Positions 1 through 5,461 of a DNA stretch of 5,461 nt are shown here, piece by piece. Location: NCBI GenBank assembly GCA_934364765.1, contig CAKRMO010000093.1, forward strand, positions 1-5,461. The letters run 5' to 3'. Numbering within the stretch: the first letter of the stretch is position 1; the number at the start of each line of letters is the position of its first letter. The stretch comes from an uncultured Bacteroidaceae bacterium. Its GTDB lineage: Bacteria; Bacteroidota; Bacteroidia; Bacteroidales; Bacteroidaceae. The notes under the pieces were generated by a model. It did no database searches, was not told the origin of the DNA, and worked only from the letters and a program-made list of their open reading frames with translations. The position numbers and the translations under genes were made by a program.

Positions 1-1745
1 TCTACAACCAGAAAGACTTCCCGATAGAGCAGGTGGGCGATTCGATTGCCGAGCGCATTGTGAGATGCAGCATACTCGACAGCAAGGACGGCGACGCCTA
101 CCGCATTGCCGACCTCAACGAAGGCACAATGCCCATCACCAACGCCGACGACCGCTACATGACAATACGCTTCGACACAATCAACGGCAGGGCGGTTACC
201 GTGGTGAACAGCGACGCGCACGTGATATCGCGCGACCACGAGCTTGAAAACGGATATGTGCACGTGGTTGACCGCGTTGTGCTGCTGTCGAACGCATACA
301 TAGGCAACATGATCGAGAACGCCGCAAACGCAAGGGTGTTCTCACTGCTGCTGCAAAAGACCGGCTGGGCGGAGAAGCTCACAAAATACCGCGACGAGGA
401 ATACGAAAAGCGCGACCTGCCCGAAAAATACACCGGAAACCCGAACTGGGGCGACATAATCCCGCAGCACAGGTATTTCGGCTACACCGTGCTGCTTGAG
501 ACCGACAGCGTGTTCAACGAGAAATGGGGCATCGACATGCCGGTTGTGGAAGGCGGCGTGGTTGTGAACGAGGAGCAGATTTTGCAACAAATCAAAAACA
601 AATGCGCCGAAGCATACCCCCAGGCCAACGGCACGGAGCTAACCGACAGCACCAACGCCGTGAACGAGTTTGTGGCATACCACCTCCTCCCCTCGCGAAT
701 ACCCTACAACTGGCTTGTGGTTCACCGCACGGAATACGGATACTCATACAAGAACGCCTCGCGCCTTTCAATCAACTGCGACAACTTCTGGGAAAGCATG
801 TCGCCCTCCCACCGCAGGATGATTAAGATGACCGAAGGCCCGAGTACGGACGGAATACGCATCAACCGCTATTCCACATACGACCCCGAAACATACACCG
901 AGACGCTCGTGGAGATACCCGGCATAGGCGTGAGGTCGAACAACGGCGACTACGACAACAACGCGCTCAACGGTTTTTACTACCCCATTGACGACATTCT
1001 GGTTTACAGCAGCGACGTTCCTGGCAAGGTGCTCAACCAGCGCATCCGCATGGACCTCTCGACTTACTATCCCGAACTCATAACAAACGGCCTGTTCATC
1101 ATGGAGGGCCAGAACGGCATTTACCTGCCCAAGGGATATATTGACTACCTCACGCTAAACGCGGAAGGGACACACTACCACTATCTCACGGGCTACAACT
1201 GCGGCTGGAACGACATGTACTGCGACGAGCACAACATCACAGGGCAGTATGACTTCACCCTGCGCCTTCCGCCGGTTCCGTTTGAGGGCTCGTGGGAAGT
1301 GCGTCTTGTTTACTCCTATTCGTCAAACCGTGGAATGGCGCAGCTATACTTCGGCACGGACAAGGATAACCTGCAAGCCGAAGGGCTTCCCATTGACGAG
1401 CGAATACAGGTTACTAACCCGCTCATAGGCTGGGCGCTTTACGAGGACGAAGACCCGGACCTGAACCGCGAGCGCGACCGCAATATGCGCAACCACGGCT
1501 ACATGATGGGCTGCAAGCACGAAGGCCCGTCAACCGGCGGAGTTGTGAACACCACGCTCTACAATGTGCGCTCCGAGCACCGCTTGCGCAAAATATTCTA
1601 CACGGGCAACCTATACCCCGACCAAACATACTACATCCGCTTCAAGAGTGTGCTTGCAAACTCCTCGACGATGTTCGTGCTCGACTATGTCGAGTTTGCG
1701 CCCAAGAACGTTTACAACGGCCTCACACCCGAAGACGCCTGGTAA
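1..1745 (+). CDS. FAS1 (fasciclin) domain envelope protein, 5'-truncated by window edge
   Basis: The frame is open from the left edge (first whole codon at 3, YNQKDFPIEQVGDS) to TAA at 1743-1745, so the true start and any signal peptide lie outside and about 580 residues are visible. The first ~95 residues look like the C-terminal half of a FAS1 domain, ending in the family's closing motif NGYVHVVDRVVL. A second FAS1 domain spans about 285-1010: helices IENAANARVFSLLLQKTGW, the strand FGYTVLLETDSVFN (counterpart of the usual tvfaPtdeAF), the YH box NEFVAYHLLP, and the closing NGFYYPIDDILVY. It is about 240 residues, well above the usual ~140, owing to an insertion between the YH box and the last strand. 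The remaining ~240 residues are rich in aromatic beta-strands (YDFTLRLPPVPFEGSWEVRLVY, then TYYIRFKSVL and MFVLDYVEFAP) and resemble a jelly-roll or carbohydrate-binding fold, which is inference. In Bacteroidales such proteins are usually surface or periplasmic lipoproteins, often beside SusC/SusD genes. The ligand is unknown. Family call is firm; function is not. Confidence 0.85.
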   Translation, partial: YNQKDFPIEQVGDSIAERIVRCSILDSKDGDAYRIADLNEGTMPITNADDRYMTIRFDTINGRAVTVVNSDAHVISRDHELENGYVHVVDRVVLLSNAYIGNMIENAANARVFSLLLQKTGWAEKLTKYRDEEYEKRDLPEKYTGNPNWGDIIPQHRYFGYTVLLETDSVFNEKWGIDMPVVEGGVVVNEEQILQQIKNKCAEAYPQANGTELTDSTNAVNEFVAYHLLPSRIPYNWLVVHRTEYGYSYKNASRLSINCDNFWESMSPSHRRMIKMTEGPSTDGIRINRYSTYDPETYTETLVEIPGIGVRSNNGDYDNNALNGFYYPIDDILVYSSDVPGKVLNQRIRMDLSTYYPELITNGLFIMEGQNGIYLPKGYIDYLTLNAEGTHYHYLTGYNCGWNDMYCDEHNITGQYDFTLRLPPVPFEGSWEVRLVYSYSSNRGMAQLYFGTDKDNLQAEGLPIDERIQVTNPLIGWALYEDEDPDLNRERDRNMRNHGYMMGCKHEGPSTGGVVNTTLYNVRSEHRLRKIFYTGNLYPDQTYYIRFKSVLANSSTMFVLDYVEFAPKNVYNGLTPEDAW

Positions 1746-1778
1746 AAAGACTTTTCTTTTTCAAATATGAAATTTGTG

Positions 1779-1812
1779 AATCCCTGCCGTGCATCGTGCG
1801 GCGGGGATTTTT
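1779..1812 (+). terminator. Intrinsic terminator after the FAS1 gene
   Basis: The left arm AATCCCTGCCG (1779-1789) pairs with the right arm CGGCGGGGATT (1799-1809) to give an 11-bp stem with one G-T wobble. The loop has nine bases, and the stem runs into a T tract ending at 1812. It lies 34 bases after the FAS1 stop codon and is placed to end that transcript. Confidence 0.85.
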
Positions 1813-1866
1813 CGTCTGCCAAACCAATCCGCGCCCCCCAAAAATGTTGCCACGCCAAACACCCCG

Positions 1867-1949
1867 AAAACTACATGGGACATAGGAAAAACTACATAGG
1901 ACGTAGAAAAAATTATGTCTGATATAATTCAAACTACATCAGACCTTTT
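1867..1949. repeat. Four-unit degenerate tandem repeat, 21-bp period
   Basis: Units begin at 1867, 1888, 1909 and 1930, exactly 21 bp apart. Unit 1 (AAAACTACATGGGACATAGG) and unit 2 (AAAACTACATAGGACGTAGA) agree at 17 of 20 positions. Unit 3 agrees with unit 1 at about 12 of 20, and unit 4 at 13 of 20 (AAACTACAT and GAC kept). Units 1-3 have dyad symmetry about a seven-base centre: CTAC-N7-ATAG (one mismatch), CTAC-N7-GTAG, and AATTAT-N7-ATAATT (perfect). Two helical turns between centres would put all dyads on one DNA face, as in an operator array. A decayed microsatellite-like spacer repeat is the main alternative. It lies between the FAS1 terminator and ansA, some 240 bp upstream of the ansA start. 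Confidence 0.6.
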
Positions 1950-1952
1950 TTT
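1917..1952 (+). terminator. Possible second terminator, perhaps bidirectional
   Basis: GTCTGAT (1917-1923) and ATCAGAC (1938-1944) are perfect inverted repeats separated by 14 bases, followed by C and then seven T (1946-1952). On the - strand the same hairpin is followed by ATAATTTTTT, so it could act in both directions. The stem is short (7 bp) and the loop long, which makes it weaker than the terminators at 1779 and 3258. It overlaps units 3 and 4 of the 21-bp array, so the symmetry may instead reflect protein binding. Confidence 0.35.
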
Positions 1953-2155
1953 GCCCACTTGCAACGCGCTGAAAAACAAATCGTTATACAGGGCTTTCAT
2001 AACAAGGGCATTTTGTTGTAAATCAACACATTACGCATTTTTGCAAAACCCGGAATTTGGCGGCGGCATTGGCATAAACGCGCAAGCTCACGCACCCGCT
2101 ACAAAACCTATTGCAGAGCAAAAGCAAACCGCCGCCTCTGTTTATGGAGCGAAAA
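1953..2155. other. AT-rich intergenic stretch, no gene recognised
   Basis: I see no supportable gene here on either strand. The + strand reading frame from 1915 crosses this stretch but looks random in composition and runs into the ansA gene in another frame. Small symmetries are present: TGTTG/CAACA around TAAAT (2014-2028), the palindrome TTTTGCAAAA (2039-2048), GGCGGCGG (2059-2066) with CCGCCGCC (2129-2136), and CATAAAC (2073-2079) with GTTTATG (2140-2146). The last two pairs cross each other rather than nest. No tRNA or known riboswitch was recognised, and the apparent ansA promoter lies downstream, so this is probably not ansA leader RNA. Confidence 0.5.
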
Positions 2156-2187
2156 CTTGGTGGTTTGGTGTCATAATGTTACTTTTG
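2156..2187 (+). promoter_or_regulatory. Bacteroidetes-type promoter of ansA
   Basis: TACTTTTG (2180-2187) matches the Bacteroidetes -7 consensus TAnnTTTG exactly. CTTG (2156-2159) is a near match to the -33 TTTG element, 20 bp upstream. The expected transcription start would be about 2190-2194, essentially on the ATG at 2192, implying little or no leader. The element is read from consensus only. Confidence 0.65.
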
Positions 2188-2191
2188 CACC

Positions 2192-3238
2192 ATGAAGAAT
2201 ATAAACACCTCCGCCAATATACTCATCATTTATACAGGCGGAACAATAGGAATGATAGAAAACCGGCATACCGGGGCGTTGGAAAGCTACGACTTCGCCC
2301 ATGTGCGCCGTTGGATTCCCGAGCTTGAGGATTTTGACTACAACATTCACTCCTACGCCTTCAACCCGCCCATAGACTCCAGCGACATGGAGCCGTCAAA
2401 CTGGCAGGCAATCGTAAAAGTAATAGCCGACAACTACGACAACTACGACGGCTTCGTGGTGCTTCACGGCACCGACACCATGTCGTACACCGCGTCCGCG
2501 CTCAGCTTCATGCTGCAAGGGCTTACAAAGCCTGTGATACTCACCGGCTCGCAGCTGCCAATCAGCATGCTGCGCACAGACGGGCGCGAAAACCTGCTTA
2601 CGTCTGTCGAGATAGCCGCCGCCAAGGACGCAGAGGGCAACGCCATGGTGCCGGAGGTGTGCGTGTTTTTCGAGAACAGGCTGCTGCGCGGAAACCGCAC
2701 CACGAAAATCAACGCCGAGGGCTTCAACGCCTTCCGCTCATACAACTTCCCCTGGCTAGCACACGCCGGAATACACATAAAATACAACCAGGCGATAATA
2801 CGCCGCCCGCAAAAGGGCAACGTGTTCAAGCCGCACTACGTGATGGACAGCAACGTGGTTGTGATAACCCTTTTCCCCGGAATACGCCGCGAGATAATAT
2901 CCTCCATAGTCAACATCCCCGGGCTGCGCGCCGTGGTGCTGCGCACATACGGCTCGGGCAACGCCCCCCAGAAGAAATGGCTGATAGAGCTTCTGAAAGA
3001 GGCCGAGGCCAAGGGCATAATCGTGGTGAACGTTACGCAGTGCAGCGAAGGTTCGATAGAGATGAGCCGCTACCGCACAGGACTCCAGCTGCTCGAAACA
3101 GGAGTGGTGAACGGGCACGACGCAACCGTGGAAAGCACCATAACGAAACTAATGTTCCTCGTGGGGCACAACCTCTCGAACGACAGGATACGCCAGCTCA
3201 TGGACTGCGACCTGCGCGGGGAGATTACCATAAGATAA
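2192..3238 (+). CDS. ansA: Type I L-asparaginase (cytoplasmic)
   Basis: Hydrolyses L-asparagine to L-aspartate and ammonia. The 348-residue protein matches the type I family (E. coli AnsA is 338). The N-terminal motif YTGGTIGM supplies the nucleophile Thr18, equivalent to Thr14 of the E. coli enzyme. DSSDM (62-66) is the substrate-binding stretch, HGTDTM gives the Thr94-Asp95 pair, and RGNRTTK gives Lys172, completing the catalytic set. The C-terminal domain has the family blocks YGSGNAP and NVTQCSEG and ends GEITIR. There is no signal peptide, as expected for type I; the periplasmic type II enzymes have one. The start is well fixed: an in-frame TAA at 2174-2176 leaves no upstream start, and the next Met (21) lies beyond the nucleophile. 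No Shine-Dalgarno sequence precedes it. With its own promoter and terminator it looks monocistronic. The family can be allosterically controlled by asparagine, but that cannot be judged here. Confidence 0.96.
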   Translation: MKNINTSANILIIYTGGTIGMIENRHTGALESYDFAHVRRWIPELEDFDYNIHSYAFNPPIDSSDMEPSNWQAIVKVIADNYDNYDGFVVLHGTDTMSYTASALSFMLQGLTKPVILTGSQLPISMLRTDGRENLLTSVEIAAAKDAEGNAMVPEVCVFFENRLLRGNRTTKINAEGFNAFRSYNFPWLAHAGIHIKYNQAIIRRPQKGNVFKPHYVMDSNVVVITLFPGIRREIISSIVNIPGLRAVVLRTYGSGNAPQKKWLIELLKEAEAKGIIVVNVTQCSEGSIEMSRYRTGLQLLETGVVNGHDATVESTITKLMFLVGHNLSNDRIRQLMDCDLRGEITIR

Positions 3239-3257
3239 CCGCAGGGCAACACATAAC

Positions 3258-3296
3258 GGAGCGGCTTGGCGCATCTGCACACGCCAGGCCGCTTTT
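3258..3296 (+). terminator. Intrinsic terminator after ansA
   Basis: AGCGGCTTGGCG (3260-3271) pairs with CGCCAGGCCGCT (3282-3293), a 12-bp GC-rich stem with one T-G wobble and a ten-base loop. TTTT (3293-3296) follows. Two further G-T wobbles (3258-3259) could lengthen the stem. It begins 20 bases after the ansA stop and separates ansA from the downstream glycosidase. Confidence 0.88.
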
Positions 3297-3342
3297 GCCT
3301 TATTAACGCCGCCGGGCTGCACCGCGCTTGCAAACATTTTGC

Positions 3343-3350
3343 TAACTTTG
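3343..3350 (+). promoter_or_regulatory. -7 promoter box of bglX
   Basis: TAACTTTG matches TAnnTTTG exactly and lies 37 bases before the bglX ATG, giving a predicted leader of roughly 30-35 nt. No good -33 TTTG sits at the normal spacing; a TTG at 3328-3330 is only 12 bp away. The box therefore suggests a weak or activator-assisted promoter. The leader is A-rich (ACAAATAAAAGT just before ATG) and lacks a Shine-Dalgarno sequence, as is common in Bacteroidetes. Confidence 0.6.
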
Positions 3351-3387
3351 CCGTTGAAATACCAGAACATAGCAAACAAATAAAAGT

Positions 3388-5461
3388 ATGAAATCCAGAA
3401 ATCTTACAATCCTTGCCTTCTGCGCCCTGGCAATGACCTCCTCGTTCGCCTCGCGTGAAAAGGGAAAGAAAATCAAGGTGTCGAAAGACCAGTTCATAAC
3501 CGAGCTGATGGGAAAGATGACACTTGACGAGAAAATCGGGCAGCTCGTGCTCCCCGACGGGCATGAGGCCAACACGGGCGTGTCGGAAAAGACCGACATC
3601 TACGGCGACATAAAAAAAGGCCTCGTAGGCTCTGTGCTGAATGTGAGCGACCCCAAGGCAATCCGCGAGCTCCAGAAAGTGGCGGTGAACGAATCGCGCC
3701 TGAAAATACCCCTTCTCGTAGGGCTTGACGTTATCCACGGTTTCCGCACAATATTCCCAATCCCCCTTGCACAGTCATGCTCGTGGGACACGACGCTTGT
3801 GCGCAAGGCTGCCCGCATCGCCGCAATCGAGGCTTCGGCATACGGCGTGAACTGGACTTATTCGCCCATGGTTGACGTGGCACACGACGCACGCTGGGGC
3901 AGGATTGCCGAAGGCAACGGCGAAGATCCGTTCCTCAGCGCCTGCATAGCGAAATCGCTCGTTTACGGCTATCAGGAGGACATGAAGAAAAACACGAACA
4001 TTGCCGCCTGCCTGAAGCACTACGCCCTTTACGGCGCAGTTGAATCGGGACTCGACTACAACTTTGTTGACATGAGCCGCATCAGGATGTTCAACGAGTA
4101 TATGCTTCCCTATCAGGCAGCCGTCGAGGCGGGAGTAAGGAGCGTCATGTCCTCGTTCAACGTAATCGACTTCATGCCTGCGTCGGGCAACAAATGGCTC
4201 ATCGACGACGTGCTGCGCAAAAAGTGGGGCTTCAAGGGATTCACCGTTACCGACTACAACGGAATTGCAGAGATGACCTCACACGGAATTGACAAGCAGG
4301 AACGCTGCGCCGAACTTGCCGCAGACGCGGGCATCGACATCGACATGTGCTCGCAGGCATACCTTAAACACCTTCACAAGCTGGTGAGCGACGGCAAGGT
4401 GAGCGAAGAGACGATAAACACCATGTGCCGCCGCGTGCTCGAGGCCAAGTGGGAGCTCGGCCTGTTCGAGGACGCAAACCGCGGGCACTCCGAAAAGGAA
4501 GTCACCACCGCCGTGCGCAAAAAGGAGTTCATCGACATTGCGCGCCAGCTTGCGGGTGAAAGCATTGTGCTGCTGAAGAACGAGGGCAACATACTGCCGC
4601 TCAAAAAGCAGGGCAAGATTGCCGTGATAGGCCCGCTCGGCAAATCGGGGCGCAACCTTTACGGCTGCTGGACAGGCAACGGCTCGTCGCAGCCCAACCT
4701 CGGCATCTACGATGCCATCAAGGAGGCCGTGGGCAACAACGGCGAAGTGGTTTACGCACGCGGAAGCAACGTGTTTGCCAACCCCGACTACGAGGCTGCC
4801 GGGCAGATTAAGAATTTCGACGTAGGGCGCGACCCGCGTTCCGCAGAGGACATGGTGAAGGAAGCCGTTGAGGTTGCCAAAAACAGCGATGTGGTAATTG
4901 CAACTCTTGGCGAGCTTACCGACATGACCGGCGAAAGCCAGAGCCGCACCGACCTTGAAATGCCCGACGTGCAGCGCGATCTTTTCAAGGCGCTCCTCAA
5001 AACCGGCAAGCCTGTCGTTCTGCTCTACATCACGGGCCGCCCCGTGGCAATGCGGTGGGAAAAGGCCAACGCCCCGGTTATCGTGGAGACTTGGCACGGC
5101 GGAACTGAAGCCGCCCACGCCATTGCCGACGTTGTGTTCGGCGACCGCAACCCGAGCGGAAAGCTCACGACCACATTCCCGCAGGTTACGGGCCAGCTGC
5201 CGCTTACATACGCGCGCTACAGAGGCGGACGCCCGGTTGACCCCAACTCGAAGTTCATCAAGTACGCCCAGAACTATATGGACGTAACCATGGCCCCGGC
5301 ATATCCCTTCGGATACGGTATAAGCTACACCACATACGAATACGGCAAGCTCTCGCTCAGCGCAAGCTCAATGGGCAAGGACGGCAAAGTAACCGCCTCG
5401 CTGAAAGTTACCAACACGGGAAACCGCGCCGGAGACGAGGTTGTGCAGCTCTACATCCACG
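3388..5461 (+). CDS. bglX: Periplasmic GH3 beta-glucosidase, BglX type, 3'-truncated by window edge
   Basis: Glycoside hydrolase family 3, a retaining exo-enzyme that removes terminal beta-linked glucose (or a related sugar) from oligosaccharides. A signal peptide (MKSRNLTILAFCALAMTSSFA) with likely signal peptidase I cleavage after Ala21 points to the periplasm; Cys12 is not in a lipobox. The frame is open for 691 codons to the right edge. In order: the N-terminal (beta/alpha)8 domain, with GLDVIHG (Asp114 binds substrate), HDARWGR (166-172), GEDP (178-181) and KH (210-211); the nucleophile Asp289 in FTVTDYNGI; then an alpha/beta sandwich domain from about 380, with likely acid/base Glu516 in GESQSRTD, ETWHGGTEAAHAIADVVFGD and NPSGKLTTTFP; then PFGYGISYTTYEYG and the start of a fibronectin III-like domain with VTNTGNRAGDEVVQLYIH. 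Compared with E. coli BglX, roughly 60-70 C-terminal residues are missing beyond the window. Catalytic residues are intact. The exact substrate cannot be read from sequence. Confidence 0.95.
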   Translation, partial: MKSRNLTILAFCALAMTSSFASREKGKKIKVSKDQFITELMGKMTLDEKIGQLVLPDGHEANTGVSEKTDIYGDIKKGLVGSVLNVSDPKAIRELQKVAVNESRLKIPLLVGLDVIHGFRTIFPIPLAQSCSWDTTLVRKAARIAAIEASAYGVNWTYSPMVDVAHDARWGRIAEGNGEDPFLSACIAKSLVYGYQEDMKKNTNIAACLKHYALYGAVESGLDYNFVDMSRIRMFNEYMLPYQAAVEAGVRSVMSSFNVIDFMPASGNKWLIDDVLRKKWGFKGFTVTDYNGIAEMTSHGIDKQERCAELAADAGIDIDMCSQAYLKHLHKLVSDGKVSEETINTMCRRVLEAKWELGLFEDANRGHSEKEVTTAVRKKEFIDIARQLAGESIVLLKNEGNILPLKKQGKIAVIGPLGKSGRNLYGCWTGNGSSQPNLGIYDAIKEAVGNNGEVVYARGSNVFANPDYEAAGQIKNFDVGRDPRSAEDMVKEAVEVAKNSDVVIATLGELTDMTGESQSRTDLEMPDVQRDLFKALLKTGKPVVLLYITGRPVAMRWEKANAPVIVETWHGGTEAAHAIADVVFGDRNPSGKLTTTFPQVTGQLPLTYARYRGGRPVDPNSKFIKYAQNYMDVTMAPAYPFGYGISYTTYEYGKLSLSASSMGKDGKVTASLKVTNTGNRAGDEVVQLYIH

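Noticed and set aside
1744..1761. AAAAAG/CTTTTT hairpin right at the FAS1 stop codon
   Set aside because: A six-pair A/T-rich stem is weak, and the strong GC-rich terminator at 1779-1812 explains the transcript end better.
1723..1932. 69-codon - strand reading frame over the terminator and repeats
   Set aside because: Its repetitive YVLCSF/YVPCSF segment is simply the 21-bp array read in reverse, and it crosses the FAS1 terminator and gene end.
1867..1949. CRISPR array
   Set aside because: The units are contiguous with a 21-bp period and diverge from one another. There are no unique spacers between identical repeats and no cas genes.
1915..2328. 137-codon + strand reading frame upstream of and overlapping ansA
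   Set aside because: It starts inside the repeat array, contains the ansA promoter, overlaps the secure ansA start in another frame by more than 130 bases, and its protein shows no domain-like pattern.
3388..3453. Lipoprotein signal on BglX at Cys12
   Set aside because: The residue before the cysteine is Phe rather than Gly or Ala, and a normal signal peptidase I site (SFA before Ser22) follows the hydrophobic core.
3070..3738. 222-codon - strand reading frame across the ansA end and bglX start
   Set aside because: It spans two well-supported + strand genes, their terminator and promoter, and has no family signature.
4279..5118. 279-codon - strand reading frame opposite bglX
   Set aside because: It is a long antisense shadow expected in GC-rich coding DNA. 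The + strand has unambiguous GH3 catalytic motifs throughout, and the reverse protein shows no recognisable motif.

Overview
The window looks like ordinary chromosome from a fairly GC-rich gut-type member of the Bacteroidales. The signs are: (i) two -7 boxes of the Bacteroidetes form TAnnTTTG, in place of E. coli-type -10/-35 promoters; (ii) an A-rich leader without a Shine-Dalgarno sequence before the glycosidase; and (iii) protein families typical of this order: a multidomain FAS1 (fasciclin) cell-envelope protein, a cytosolic type I asparaginase and a periplasmic BglX-type GH3 beta-glucosidase. Genus cannot be fixed from the sequence alone. Composition suggests a high-GC lineage such as Muribaculaceae or Rikenellaceae, but that is inference.

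All three genes are on the + strand. (1) 1-1745 is the 3' part of a FAS1-domain protein that enters from the left edge and is followed by a clear intrinsic terminator (1779-1812). (2) 1813-2191 is a non-coding gap. It holds a degenerate array of four units with an exact 21-bp period (1867-1949), an overlapping 7-bp hairpin followed by seven T (1917-1952), an AT-rich stretch with no recognisable gene, and a strong -7 box ending only four bases before the next start codon. (3) 2192-3238 is a complete type I L-asparaginase (ansA), followed by a second strong terminator (3258-3296). (4) A -7 box (3343-3350) and a leader of roughly 30 nt precede a GH3 beta-glucosidase (bglX) starting at 3388, which runs off the right edge with most of its sequence present.

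Each gene seems to have its own transcription signals, so this does not read as one operon. FAS1 proteins of this kind often lie in SusC/SusD-type polysaccharide utilisation loci and BglX trims oligosaccharides in the periplasm, so a link to glycan use is plausible. No SusC/SusD or regulator is visible, however. The asparaginase looks like an independent nitrogen/amino-acid gene.

I found no convincing new biological system. The points most worth a second look are the 21-bp array with its nested symmetries, the apparently leaderless asparaginase mRNA, and the enlarged second FAS1 domain with an unassigned C-terminal module.
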